Shown here: positions 1 to 8,262 of the stretch, in pieces
How positions within the stretch are numbered: the stretch's first letter is position 1
Layout of the letters: every line of letters starts with the position of its first letter
Assembly (NCBI GenBank): GCA_052035955.1
Contig: JBPOHD010000041.1
Location: 8,652-72,651 of the forward strand
Source of the DNA: JAEUNJ01 sp052035955
Lineage (GTDB): Bacteria; Pseudomonadota; Gammaproteobacteria; Burkholderiales; Rhodocyclaceae
Length of the DNA: 64,000 bases
Direction of reading: 5' to 3'
The notes under the pieces: model-generated
Told to the model about the DNA's origin: nothing
The model's database searches: none
What the model saw: the letters and a program-made list of their open reading frames with translations, nothing else
Made by a program: the position numbers and the translations under genes

Positions 1-117
1 CGTGGCGGCGGTGACGATGGTGGCGCCGGGGTGGATGTCCACATCCAGGTCGACCCGGTCGACCAAGTAGGGGGGCGGCGCGTAGTCCTCGAGACGGATG
101 GTGTCGGCGGTGGTCAT
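1..117 (-). CDS. pepN: Aminopeptidase N, N-terminal fragment (runs off the window)
   Basis: Reading the minus strand from an ATG at 117 gives 39 codons with no stop, starting MTTADTIRLEDYAPPPYLV and continuing with a DLDVDIHPGATIVTA-like stretch. This matches the start of gamma/betaproteobacterial aminopeptidase N (M1 zinc metallopeptidase), where a Y-x-A-P-x-Y/F motif is followed by the first beta strands of the N-terminal domain. The enzyme removes N-terminal residues from peptides in the cytoplasm. The catalytic HExxH region lies outside the window, so identification rests on the first 39 residues only. It is transcribed divergently from phoD with 120 bp between the two starts. Confidence 0.72.
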   Translation of the reverse strand, partial: MTTADTIRLEDYAPPPYLVDRVDLDVDIHPGATIVTAAT

Positions 118-165
118 GGGAGCGTGTTCGGTCGCAATGGGAAGGGTGATCATAGTCGATGGGGA

Positions 166-182
166 AAGGCCCGCCGGGCCTT
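166..182. repeat. Short hairpin in the pepN/phoD divergent intergenic region
   Basis: AAGGCCC and GGGCCTT are separated by three bases, a perfect 7-bp stem. It is followed by GGGG rather than a T run on either strand, and both neighbouring genes point away, so it is not a convincing terminator. It would sit in the 5' leader of phoD or in a control region. I see no clear -10/-35 pair in 118-237. Confidence 0.35.
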
Positions 183-237
183 GGGGTTTCGCCCGTTCTG
201 GGACAATGGTGCCCCCCGCGCAACCTCCCCGACCGCC

Positions 238-1788
238 ATGCCCGACCGCCGACGATTCCTCGAATGCACTGCCGTCCTCGGCCTCGGTGCCCTCCTGTCC
301 GCGCCCTCGGCCAGGGCCGCGACGCCGGGCAAGCCTTTTTCCCTCGGTGTCGCCTCCGGCTACCCGCGGCCCGACGGCATGGTGCTGTGGACCCGCCTGG
401 CGCCGGATCCGCTGGCGGAGGGCGGTGGCATGCCGGCCGAGGCCGTCGAGGTGGAGTGGGAACTGGCGGCCGATCCCGGGATGGCGAACATCCTCCGCCG
501 CGGCAAGGCGACCGCCGACCCGGCCTGGGCCCATTCCCTGCACGTCGAGCCGGCCGGACTGGAGCCCGACCGCTGGTACTGGTACCGCTTCCGGGCCGGC
601 GGCCAGTCGAGTCCGGTCGGGCGGACCCGCACGTCGCCGGCGGCCGGGGCGGCGACTGCCGGGCTGCGCTTCGCCTTCGCCTCCTGCCAGCATTTCGAGC
701 AGGGCCATTTCACCGCCTACGGCCCCATGGTGGCCGACCGGCCGGACCTGATCGTCTTCCTCGGCGACTACATCTACGAGAGCAGCTGGGGGCCGCGCAT
801 CCGCTCCCACGGACGGCCCGAGCCCTACACCCTGGCCGACTACCGCCTCCGCTACGGGCTGTACCGGGGCGAGGTGCCGCTCCAGGCCGCCCATGCCGCC
901 TGTCCCTGGCTGGTGACCTGGGACGACCACGAGGTGGACAACGATTACGCCAACGACATCGGCGAGGACGGCCTCGAGGGCGAGGCCTTCCTGGTCCGCC
1001 GGGCCGCCGCCTACCAGGCCTGGTTCGAGCACATGCCGGTGCCGGCCGCCATGGCGCCGCGGGGCCCGGAGGCCCGCATCCACACGCGCGTCCCCTGGGG
1101 CGACCTGGCCGAGTTCTTCGTCCTCGACGACCGCCAGTACCGCTCGCCGCCCGCCTGTCCGAAACGGGGACGGGGCGGCAGCCTGACCATCGACGCCGAC
1201 AAGTGCCCGGCCCTGGAGGACCCGCAGCGAAGCCTGCTGGGCGGCGAGCAGGAGGCCTGGCTGCTGGAGGGCCTGGCCCGGTCGAAGGCGCGCTGGAAGA
1301 TCCTTGCCCAGCAGACCCTGATGGCCCGCCGCGACTTCAAGCCGGGGCCCGGCCTGCGGGTCTGGACGGACGGCTGGGACGGCCATCCGCAGGCCCGCCG
1401 GCGCCTGCTGGCGGGCATCGCCGAGCGGCGGGCGGAGAACGTCATCGTCATTGGCGGCGACGTTCACATGTTCGCCGTCGCCGACCTGAAGCCGGATTAC
1501 GACGACCCGGCCTCGCCCGTGGTGGCCAGCGAGTTCGTCACCACTTCGGTGACTTCCCAGGGAGCAGCCCAGAAGCAGATGGACGGCTGGCTGGCGGAGA
1601 ATCCCCACCTGAAGTTCCTCGGGCCCCAGCGGGGCTACGCCCGCATGGACCTGTCGCCCGGGTCGGCCCGGGCCGACCTGCGGGCCGTGTCGACCATCGT
1701 GGCGCCGGAAGCCACGGCGGCGACGGTGGCGAGTTTCGTCGTGGATGCCGGAAAGGCGGGGCCGCGGCGGGTGCCGGAGAGGGAATGA
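238..1788 (+). CDS. phoD: Alkaline phosphatase D, Tat-exported phosphodiesterase/phosphatase
   Basis: This 516-aa protein hydrolyses phosphate mono- and diesters outside the cytoplasm. The frame is open further upstream, but the ATG at 238 is chosen because it starts MPDRRRFLE, a twin-arginine signal followed by a hydrophobic stretch ending SARAA, as expected for PhoD secretion. The PhoD N-terminal domain covers roughly residues 30-130 (SGYPRPDGMVLWTRLAP). The metallophosphatase domain follows with FLGDYIYE (about 173), WDDHEVDNDYAND (about 228) and VIGGDVHMF (about 405), which carry the Fe/Ca ligands of this family. Length is normal. No PHO box was recognised upstream. It stands alone, divergent from pepN and 122 bp before the next gene. 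Confidence 0.93.
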   Translation: MPDRRRFLECTAVLGLGALLSAPSARAATPGKPFSLGVASGYPRPDGMVLWTRLAPDPLAEGGGMPAEAVEVEWELAADPGMANILRRGKATADPAWAHSLHVEPAGLEPDRWYWYRFRAGGQSSPVGRTRTSPAAGAATAGLRFAFASCQHFEQGHFTAYGPMVADRPDLIVFLGDYIYESSWGPRIRSHGRPEPYTLADYRLRYGLYRGEVPLQAAHAACPWLVTWDDHEVDNDYANDIGEDGLEGEAFLVRRAAAYQAWFEHMPVPAAMAPRGPEARIHTRVPWGDLAEFFVLDDRQYRSPPACPKRGRGGSLTIDADKCPALEDPQRSLLGGEQEAWLLEGLARSKARWKILAQQTLMARRDFKPGPGLRVWTDGWDGHPQARRRLLAGIAERRAENVIVIGGDVHMFAVADLKPDYDDPASPVVASEFVTTSVTSQGAAQKQMDGWLAENPHLKFLGPQRGYARMDLSPGSARADLRAVSTIVAPEATAATVASFVVDAGKAGPRRVPERE

Positions 1789-1910
1789 GGGCGTGCGCCG
1801 CGACGCCGGACGGGGGCGGGCATCCGGCGGATTCCCTCCTGCCGACCGGGAAATGGCGGCATAAATCTTCCCAATGCGCCGATGCCCCGGCCCGGTGGTA
1901 AGGTTGCCCC

Positions 1911-2273
1911 ATGACACCGAGCAAGACCGTTCCCGTCATCGCCGCCGAGGATACGGCGCTCTCCGACTGCGCCGCCGCCGAGCCCTTCGCCCTGATGGTG
2001 CTCGGGGACAGCATGGAACCCGAATTCACCGAGGGCGAGATCATCCTCGTCGAGCCCGAGGGCCTGGCCACCGACGGTTCCTACGTGCTCGCCCAGCCGG
2101 ACGGCGAATGGATCTTCCGCCAGCTGCGCGGCATTGCCGGCGAATGGCGGCTGGTGGCCCTCAACGCCGCCTATCCGGAAATCCCCCTGCCCGGCCTGGA
2201 GGCCGTCAAGGGCGTCGTGATCCAGAAATCCACGCCGGGACGCCGCAAGGCGACCAAGCGCTACGTCGAATGA
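1911..2273 (+). CDS. S24/LexA-like peptidase-fold protein without DNA-binding domain
   Basis: The 120-aa protein corresponds only to the C-terminal S24 (LexA/UmuD/CI) fold. It contains a LGDSMEPEF motif with the nucleophile-like Ser34 and a following EGEIILVEPEG strand. Where LexA has its catalytic lysine (V-K-R-L), this protein reads IFRQL, i.e. Arg70, so self-cleavage is doubtful. There is no helix-turn-helix in the 25 residues before the fold. It may be a regulatory or scaffold protein rather than a repressor. Its TGA overlaps the ATG of the next gene (ATGA), so the two are probably translationally coupled, and it opens a four-gene run to 4040. Confidence 0.7.
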   Translation: MTPSKTVPVIAAEDTALSDCAAAEPFALMVLGDSMEPEFTEGEIILVEPEGLATDGSYVLAQPDGEWIFRQLRGIAGEWRLVALNAAYPEIPLPGLEAVKGVVIQKSTPGRRKATKRYVE

Positions 2274-2521
2274 ACCCTTCCAACGAGACCATGCCCTACT
2301 ACCTCTACCGCGTCACCGAGCAGCCCATCCGCCAGTTGCAGAAGGTCGCCGAGTTCGACGGATTCAAGGAAGCCTCCGGGGAGGCCAAGCGCCTGCGCCG
2401 GGAGACGGACCTCACCGCCGGCACGCTGATCAAGGTGATGTTCGCCGACAACGAACTGCAGGCGGAAGACCTGCTCAACCAGGTGCGGGAGAAGGAACCC
2501 CTGACGGGGGACGACTGGTAG
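2270..2521 (+). CDS. Small conserved-looking protein, 83 aa, unknown function
   Basis: The ATG overlaps the stop of the S24-like gene by four bases. An internal ATG at 2291 (MPYYLYRVTE) is an alternative start and would begin directly with the first predicted strand. The sequence is a compact soluble domain: a beta-strand start (YYLYRV), a charged helix rich in Lys/Arg (FKEASGEAKRLRRE) and an acidic helix near the C-terminus (ELQAEDLLNQVREKE). I do not recognise the family. It is likely to work with its coupled neighbours, but nothing in the sequence gives a reaction. Confidence 0.6.
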   Translation: MNPSNETMPYYLYRVTEQPIRQLQKVAEFDGFKEASGEAKRLRRETDLTAGTLIKVMFADNELQAEDLLNQVREKEPLTGDDW

Positions 2522-2523
2522 CC

Positions 2524-2973
2524 GTGGACGAGGCCGCCTACCGCCTGACCCGGGAGGGCATCAACCGCCTGCCCTGCGTGTTCGAGAAGGCCCTGCTGGC
2601 CCGGGAGGCGGTTTGCGAGCAGGCGCGGCGGCATGCCCTGGCCGAGCGGGAGACCCTGGCCTGCGCCTCGCCCCTGGCCAGGGCCGGTTGCGCCGCCCTG
2701 CACGGCCTGCTGAGGGAGAAGTCGGCCTTCGCCCTCAAGCTGGTCGAGACCCGCCGCATCCTGCCCCATGCCATATCAATGCGCATCCAGTGCGGCGGGC
2801 TGGCCGGCCTCAAGGACGTCATCGAACCCGAGGCCACGGCCATCGACGTCCATCGCCTCGTGGGTGCCGCCCAGGCCCGGGAAGGCGGCCTGGACGGGCT
2901 GCCCTTCTCCCGCATCGTCCAGGGCGTCGCCGCCTGGCGGGGCCGCCGTCGCCGGAACCAGGAGCGTCCATGA
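2524..2973 (+). CDS. Hypothetical protein, 149 aa
   Basis: The start is taken as GTG at 2524, two bases after the preceding stop, giving (M)DEAAYRLTREGINRLPC. The protein is helical and Ala/Arg/Leu rich, with no membrane segment or signal peptide, and ends in a basic RGRRRRN tail. It has four cysteines but no metal-binding spacing that I can name. It overlaps the next gene by four bases (ATGA), which supports it as a real member of the operon. No family recognised. Confidence 0.58.
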   Translation: MDEAAYRLTREGINRLPCVFEKALLAREAVCEQARRHALAERETLACASPLARAGCAALHGLLREKSAFALKLVETRRILPHAISMRIQCGGLAGLKDVIEPEATAIDVHRLVGAAQAREGGLDGLPFSRIVQGVAAWRGRRRRNQERP

Positions 2974-4040
2974 TTGCCGGAATGGCGGACCTGGTGGCGG
3001 CCGTGCAGCACAACTGCCACATCGCCGACGCCCGCCATGCCCGGAACATGACCCTGTGCACCTATCTGCTGGAAATGCGGGAGTTCTTCCGCTGGGAGCG
3101 GGACCTGCCCCTGGGCGTGCCGCCGCCGCGGGAGGAAGTGGGACGCTGGATCGCCGAGCGGGAGGCCCTCTGGGAGGAGGTCGAGGAAGCGGATTTCATC
3201 GATGTGCCGGTGGCCGGCCGTCCGGTGCCGCCCTTCGCCGCCGACGAGGCGAATGCCGCCCTGCTGCCGGCCGGCCTCGTCTATGGCGCCGGCATAGGGC
3301 GCTTCGGCAAGCCGCACTTCGTCCTCGCCCGCCTGGAAAGGCTGGAGGAGCCCGCCGCCGGCGCCGGCCCGCGGATCCTGGTCTGCGGCTGCGAGTACGC
3401 CCGGGACCTCAACGCCCTGCCGGCCGCCCTGCAGGGCGATACCGTCCTGGTCCGCCGCGAGGCCCTGCGCCAATGGCTCTGGGAGAAGGCCGAGGCCTGG
3501 GGACTCAAGCACCGCGGGGGCCCCATGGCGGCTGCCCTGGCCACCTACGGCTTCGGCGCCGGCGGGGCGGCGGACGCGGCCGCGCTGGAGCGCATGACGG
3601 ATGCCGAGACCGGCACCCTGATCCTCCACGAGCGCGGCGAATGGGCGGTCGGGCGAGACCTGGGGTCCGGTTGGGAGGAAATGCTGGCCGGCATGGGAAG
3701 TCGCCGGGCCGAGATCCTCGCCCGTGCCGTGCGCGACCTCTGGGCCGACTGCCTCGTGACCGTGCCTGCCCTGCTGGGCACCGATGAGGCCGGTCCCCTG
3801 CATTTCTGGTTCGCCAACCTGGAAGGCATGCGCAGGGAGCTGGTGCCCGGCCTTCAGGGCGCCTACGAGGCATGGATCGGCGGCGACGCGGCACCCCTTG
3901 CCGCAGCGGCCGCGGCGGGCGCCGGCCACTGGCAGGGCGTCGCGCGGCGCTTCCTGGACCTGCATCGGGCCGATCCCGTCGCAGCCGAGCAGGAATTCGA
4001 GGCCCTGTCGCATCGGCCGGCCGACCTGGCGGCCCCATGA
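2970..4040 (+). CDS. Hypothetical protein, 356 aa, last gene of the S24-linked operon
   Basis: The ATG at 2970 overlaps the previous stop (ATGA). The product is soluble. It begins MIAGMADLVAAVQHNCHIADARHARNMT, has a YLLEMREFFRWERDLPLG segment near residue 40, a VYGAGIGRFGKPHFVLARLE segment near 105-125 and a CGCEYARDL segment near 140. The long, evenly conserved look (many aromatic and charged motifs) suggests an enzyme or structural protein found across proteobacteria, but I cannot assign it. No signal peptide, transmembrane helix or nucleotide-binding loop is visible. It ends 20 bp before the REP-like array, whose hairpins may protect or end the mRNA. Confidence 0.68.
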   Translation: MIAGMADLVAAVQHNCHIADARHARNMTLCTYLLEMREFFRWERDLPLGVPPPREEVGRWIAEREALWEEVEEADFIDVPVAGRPVPPFAADEANAALLPAGLVYGAGIGRFGKPHFVLARLERLEEPAAGAGPRILVCGCEYARDLNALPAALQGDTVLVRREALRQWLWEKAEAWGLKHRGGPMAAALATYGFGAGGAADAAALERMTDAETGTLILHERGEWAVGRDLGSGWEEMLAGMGSRRAEILARAVRDLWADCLVTVPALLGTDEAGPLHFWFANLEGMRRELVPGLQGAYEAWIGGDAAPLAAAAAAGAGHWQGVARRFLDLHRADPVAAEQEFEALSHRPADLAAP

Positions 4041-4060
4041 ACCGCGCGGCGCCGGTGCCC

Positions 4061-4312
4061 CTTGTAGGAGCGCCGCACGCGGCGCGATCGGCCGTCCCGA
4101 AAGGCATCGCGGCGTCACCGCCGCTCCCGCAAAAGCCCGATCGCCGGCGCCCCTGTAGGAGCGCCGCATGCGGCGCGATCGCCCCCCCGAAAGTCATCGC
4201 GGCGTGACCGCCGCTCCTACAAGAGCCGACCGGTGCCCCTTGTAGGAACGCCGCACGCGGCGCGATCGGCCCCTCCCCCGAAACCCATCGCGGCGGCGAA
4301 GCGGCCGTCGCG
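4061..4312. repeat. REP/BIME-like palindromic array, about three ~89-bp units
   Basis: TGTAGGAGCG followed by CCGCACGCGGCGCGATCG-type palindromes begins at 4063, 4154 and 4241 (third copy with one change, TGTAGGAACG). Between them lie inverted partners (ATCGCGGCGTCACCGCCGCTCC at about 4106 and a near-copy at about 4196), and the third inverted partner at about 4288 is degenerate. The alternating direct/inverted arrangement with a period of 91 and 87 bp is typical of bacterial REP elements clustered as BIMEs, often mobilised by RAYT (REP-associated tyrosine) transposases. No RAYT gene is in this window. This array fills nearly all of the 337-bp gap between 4040 and 4378. Confidence 0.8.
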
Positions 4313-4377
4313 CACCCGCACACGACCGTTCGCTATCCGCTATCCTTGCGCCCTTCCCGAACTCTGAAGGACGTCCC

Positions 4378-4770
4378 ATGGAAAACCGTTACGGCTTCGG
4401 CAAGACCGTCTCCCTTTCTTTCGATGCCGCCATCGCGCGGGTGACGGAGGAACTCCAGAAGGAGGGGTTCGGCGTGCTGACGGAGATCGACGTCGCCGCC
4501 ACCCTGAAGAAGAAGCTCGCCCACGACATGCCCGCCTACCGCATCCTGGGGGCCTGCAATCCGCCCTTCGCCAAGCGTGCCATCGAGGCCGAGCCGACGA
4601 TCGGCCTGCTCATGCCCTGCAACGTGGTCGTGCGCCAGGACACCCAGGGCCAGACCCATGTCGAATTCATGGATCCCGGGATGATGTCCCAGATGTCGGA
4701 CCATCCGGACCTCGGGACCCTGGGCGCCGAGGTGCGGGAGAAGATGCGGCGGGTGATGGCGGCCCTCTGA
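4378..4770 (+). CDS. DUF302 domain protein
   Basis: The 130-aa protein has the features of the DUF302 family: a FGKTVSLSFDAAIARVTEEL start, EGFGVLTEIDV, a KILGACNP-like segment (YRILGACNPPFAKRAI) and LLMPCNVVV. This family folds as a small alpha/beta domain whose function is not established; members often sit near metal, sulfur or redox genes. It is cytoplasmic, without signal peptide. A good ribosome binding site (GAAGGACG) precedes the ATG. It is followed by hyi after 13 bp and may be cotranscribed with it. Confidence 0.85.
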   Translation: MENRYGFGKTVSLSFDAAIARVTEELQKEGFGVLTEIDVAATLKKKLAHDMPAYRILGACNPPFAKRAIEAEPTIGLLMPCNVVVRQDTQGQTHVEFMDPGMMSQMSDHPDLGTLGAEVREKMRRVMAAL

Positions 4771-4783
4771 GCACGGGCCGGCC

Positions 4784-5560
4784 ATGCCGCGCTTCTCGGC
4801 CAACCTCTCCTTCCTCTTCCCGGAGCTGGAATTCCTCGACCGCTTCGAGGCGGCCCGGGCCGCCGGTTTTTTCGCCGTCGAGTTCCACTTCCCTTACGCC
4901 TTCGAGCGCGAGGCCCTGGCCGGCGCGGCCGCCGCGGCGGGCGTCGAGGTGGTGCTGTTCAACCTGCCCGCCGGAGACTGGGCCGGGGGTGAGCGCGGCA
5001 TCGCCTGTCATCCCGATCGCATGGCGGAATTCCAGGACGGCGTCGGGTCGGCGGTCGGGTGGGCGCGCCTGCTCGGCTGCCCGCGGGTCAATTGCCTGGC
5101 CGGCATCCCGCCGCCGGGAGTGAGCCCGGCCAAGGCCAGGGAGACCCTGCTGGAGAACCTCCGCTTCGCCGCCGCCGTGCTCGGGCGGGCGGGCGTGGAA
5201 CTGCTGATGGAACCCCTGAACACCCGCGACACGCCGGGTTTCCTGGTCAGCCGCACGCGTCAGGGCCTGGACCTCATCGCCGAGGCCGGCTGTCCCAACC
5301 TGCGCCTGCAATACGACGTCTACCATGCCCAGGTCATGGAGGGCGATCTGGCCCGCACCCTGGAAAATGAATTGCCGCGCATCGGCCACATCCAGATCGC
5401 CGACAATCCGGGCCGCGGCGAACCGGGGACCGGGGAGATCAATTTCCCCTTCCTCTTCGCGCACCTGGACCGCATCGGCTATACCGGCTGGGTCGGCTGC
5501 GAATACCGCCCGGCGGACGGCCGCGGGGCCGCGGTCGACTGGCTGGCGAAGTCCCGCTGA
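4784..5560 (+). CDS. hyi: Hydroxypyruvate isomerase
   Basis: The 258-aa protein is a TIM-barrel sugar isomerase of the Hyi type, interconverting hydroxypyruvate and tartronate semialdehyde in glyoxylate metabolism. It starts MPRFSANLSFLFPELEFLDR, the usual Hyi opening, and shows the metal-ligand segments ELLMEPLNTRDTPGF (Glu near residue 144), LRLQYDVYHAQ (Asp about 179), HIQIADNPGR and CEYRP. Length matches the family. It lies just upstream of glcDEF, so it probably serves the same C2 (glycolate/glyoxylate) route, although gcl and a tartronate semialdehyde reductase are not in the window. Confidence 0.88.
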   Translation: MPRFSANLSFLFPELEFLDRFEAARAAGFFAVEFHFPYAFEREALAGAAAAAGVEVVLFNLPAGDWAGGERGIACHPDRMAEFQDGVGSAVGWARLLGCPRVNCLAGIPPPGVSPAKARETLLENLRFAAAVLGRAGVELLMEPLNTRDTPGFLVSRTRQGLDLIAEAGCPNLRLQYDVYHAQVMEGDLARTLENELPRIGHIQIADNPGRGEPGTGEINFPFLFAHLDRIGYTGWVGCEYRPADGRGAAVDWLAKSR

Positions 5561-5695
5561 GGCCATCCACGGGGCCGTGGACGGAAAGGCGGGAGTCGGC
5601 GAGAATGGCGGCAGGAAGAGGAGCGCGGCGCCCGGGCCGCGCTGTCCGATCGAAAAGAAGGCGGATCGCCGTCACGCCATCCTGAGCCAAGGAAC

Positions 5696-7201
5696 ATGGG
5701 CCACCATCGCGAACACGTCGCCGAGCGCGACCAGGACTTCTCGGACGTCGATCGTCCGGGACTCCTCGAGGAACTGGCGCGCATCCTGCCGCCGGCCAGC
5801 CTGTTGTCCGACCCGGAGGACCTGAAACCCTACGAGTGCGATGGCCTCTCGGCCTATCGGCGCGTACCCCTGGCGGTCGCCCTGCCCGAAGGCGAGGATC
5901 AGGTGGTCGCCGTGCTGAAGGCCTGCAATGGGAGGGGCGTTCCGGTGGTCGCCCGCGGCGCCGGCACCGGCCTGTCGGGGGGCGCGTTGCCCCATGCCGA
6001 CGGCGTCGTCCTGAGCCTGGCCAAGATGAAGCGCATCCTGCACCTGGACCCGGTGGCCCGGGTGGCCGTGGTGCAGCCGGGGGTGCGCAACCTGGCCATC
6101 TCCGAGGCGGCGGCGCCCTACGGCCTTTACTACGCGCCGGACCCCAGCTCCCAGATCGCCTGCACCATCGGCGGCAACGTGGCCGAGAACGCCGGCGGCG
6201 TCCATTGCCTCAAGTACGGCCTAACGGTGAACAACGTGCTGCGGGTGCGCGCCGTGACCATCGAGGGCGAGGTGGTGGAGTTAGGCAACCATGCGCTGGA
6301 TGCGCCGGGCCTCGACCTGCTCGCCCTGATGATCGGCTCCGAGGGCCTGCTGGCGGTGGCCACGGAGGTGACCGTGAAGCTGGTGCCGAAGCCGGAGGTG
6401 GCCCAGGTGGTGATGGCCAGCTTCGACGACGTGGTCAAGGCCGGCGAGGCCGTCGCCGCCATCATCGCCGCCGGCATCGTCCCGGCCGGCCTGGAGATGA
6501 TGGACAAGCCGGCCACGGCCGCCGTCGAGCCCTTCGTCAAGGCGGGTTACGACCTGTCCGCCGCCGCCATCCTGCTCTGCGAGTCGGACGGCACGCCCGA
6601 GGAGGTGGCGGAGGAGATTGCCGCCATGCGGGCAGTACTGGAAAGGAGCGGTGCCACCGAGATCCGCGTCTCCGCCTCGGAGGCCGAGCGCCTGCGTTTC
6701 TGGGCCGGCCGCAAGGCCGCCTTTCCGGCGGCGGGCCGCGTCTCGCCCGATTACTACTGCATGGACGGCACCATTCCCAAGAAGAGCCTGGCGGAGATGC
6801 TGACCGCCATCGTCGGCATGGAGAGCAAATACGGCCTGCGCTGCATGAACGTCTTCCATGCCGGCGACGGCAACCTCCATCCGCTGATCCTCTACGATGC
6901 CAACACGCCCGGCGAACTGGAGCGCACCGAGGCCTTCGGGGCCGAGATCCTCGCCCTTTCAGTCAAGCTCGGCGGCACCATCACCGGCGAGCACGGGGTC
7001 GGCTTCGAGAAGATCAATTCCATGTGCGACCAGTTCGCCACGGAGGAACTGCGCGCCTTCCACCGGGTCAAGGCGGCCTGGGATCCGGGCGGGCTGCTCA
7101 ATCCAGGCAAGGCGGTGCCCTCGCTGCATCGCTGCGCCGAGTTCGGCCGCATGCACGTGCATGCCGGCGAACTGAAGTTCCCGGACATCGAGAGGTTCTG
7201 A
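5696..7201 (+). CDS. glcD: Glycolate oxidase subunit GlcD (FAD-linked)
   Basis: The 501-aa subunit carries the FAD and oxidises glycolate (or D-lactate) to glyoxylate as part of a GlcDEF complex delivering electrons to the respiratory chain. The PCMH-type FAD domain is visible with VVARGAGTGLSGGALP (about residue 82), PDPSSQIACTIGGNVAENAGG (about 148-168) and LKYGLTVNNVL. The C-terminal domain contains MNVFHAGDGNLHPLI, GGTITGEHGVG and WDPGGLLNPGK, all standard for GlcD. An AAGGAAC sequence lies just in front of the ATG. The gene overlaps glcE by one base (TGATG). Confidence 0.94.
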   Translation: MGHHREHVAERDQDFSDVDRPGLLEELARILPPASLLSDPEDLKPYECDGLSAYRRVPLAVALPEGEDQVVAVLKACNGRGVPVVARGAGTGLSGGALPHADGVVLSLAKMKRILHLDPVARVAVVQPGVRNLAISEAAAPYGLYYAPDPSSQIACTIGGNVAENAGGVHCLKYGLTVNNVLRVRAVTIEGEVVELGNHALDAPGLDLLALMIGSEGLLAVATEVTVKLVPKPEVAQVVMASFDDVVKAGEAVAAIIAAGIVPAGLEMMDKPATAAVEPFVKAGYDLSAAAILLCESDGTPEEVAEEIAAMRAVLERSGATEIRVSASEAERLRFWAGRKAAFPAAGRVSPDYYCMDGTIPKKSLAEMLTAIVGMESKYGLRCMNVFHAGDGNLHPLILYDANTPGELERTEAFGAEILALSVKLGGTITGEHGVGFEKINSMCDQFATEELRAFHRVKAAWDPGGLLNPGKAVPSLHRCAEFGRMHVHAGELKFPDIERF

Positions 7202-8262
7202 TGACCGACACGCTCTCCCTGTGGTCGGACCGCATCCGCGCCGCCGCGGCCGACGGGAGCGCCCTCTGCCTGCGCGGCGGGGGCAGCAAGGACTTCTACG
7301 GCGGCCCGCCGCGCGGCGAGGCCTTCGATACGCGGGCCCATGCCGGCATCGTCGCCTACGAGCCGACGGAACTCTACGTGACCGCCCGCTGCGGCACGCC
7401 CCTGGTGGAACTGGAGGCCGTCCTGGCCGCGAAGGGCCAGTTCCTGGCCTTCGAGCCCCCGCGGTTCTCCGGGGCCACGGTCGGCGGCATGCTGGCGGCC
7501 GGCCTCTCGGGGCCCCGCCGGGCGGCCGCCGGGGCGGTGCGCGATTTCGTGCTCGGCGTGAAGCTCATCGACGGCGAGGGCCGCCTCCTCTCCTTCGGCG
7601 GCCAGGTCATGAAGAACGTGGCCGGCTACGACCTGTCCCGGCTCATGGCCGGCAGCATGGGATGCCTGGGCCTGATCGCCGAGGTGTCCCTGAAGGTCCT
7701 GCCGAAGCCCGTCGCGGAGGTGACGCTGCGCTTCGAGATGCCCCAGGCCAATGCCCTGGAGGCGCTCAACGCATGGGGCGGAAAGCCCCTGCCGGTGACC
7801 GCCTCCTGCTGGCAGGCCGGCCTGCTGACCTTGCGCCTTTCCGGTGCCCGGGCGGCCGTCCAGGCCGCCCGCGGCAAGCTCGGCGGCGAGGCCCTCGGCG
7901 AGGCCGAGGCGGCGGCCTTCTGGGAGGCACGACGGGACATTAGCGATGCCTTCTTCGCCGGTCCCGAGCCGCTCTGGCGCCTGTCGGTGCCCTCCGTCGC
8001 CCCGGTCCTGGACGAGGCCCAGTCGGTCGAGTGGGGCGGTGCCCAGCGCTGGTGGCGCAGCGGCCGGCCGGCCGCCGAGTTGCGTGCCCTGGCCGAAAGG
8101 GCAGGCGGCCACGCCACCCTGTTCCGGCGCGGCGGGCGAGGCGATGACGTGTTTCCCTTCCACCCGCCGGCACCGGCCATCCTGGGCCTGCACCGGCGCC
8201 TGAAGGAGGCCTTCGATCCGAAGGGCATCCTCAACCCCGGCCGCCTGATGGCGGACCTCTGA
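7201..8262 (+). CDS. glcE: Glycolate oxidase subunit GlcE (FAD-binding)
   Basis: The 353-aa protein is a shorter paralog of GlcD with its own FAD-binding PCMH domain: LCLRGGGSKDFYGG near residue 20, ATVGGMLAAGLSGPRR near 95 and FGGQVMKNVAGYDLSRLMAGS near 130. The C-terminal signature AFDPKGILNPGRL is present. It is required with GlcD and GlcF for glycolate oxidation. The ATG is fixed by the one-base overlap with the glcD stop; the open frame further upstream is antisense-like shadow of glcD. It overlaps glcF by one base. Confidence 0.93.
   Translation: MTDTLSLWSDRIRAAAADGSALCLRGGGSKDFYGGPPRGEAFDTRAHAGIVAYEPTELYVTARCGTPLVELEAVLAAKGQFLAFEPPRFSGATVGGMLAAGLSGPRRAAAGAVRDFVLGVKLIDGEGRLLSFGGQVMKNVAGYDLSRLMAGSMGCLGLIAEVSLKVLPKPVAEVTLRFEMPQANALEALNAWGGKPLPVTASCWQAGLLTLRLSGARAAVQAARGKLGGEALGEAEAAAFWEARRDISDAFFAGPEPLWRLSVPSVAPVLDEAQSVEWGGAQRWWRSGRPAAELRALAERAGGHATLFRRGGRGDDVFPFHPPAPAILGLHRRLKEAFDPKGILNPGRLMADL

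Noticed and set aside
4061..4312. Possible CRISPR array in the repeated region after the 356-aa gene
   Set aside because: The repeats are palindromic, alternate in orientation, have similar sequences between them rather than unique spacers, and no cas gene is near. REP/BIME fits better.
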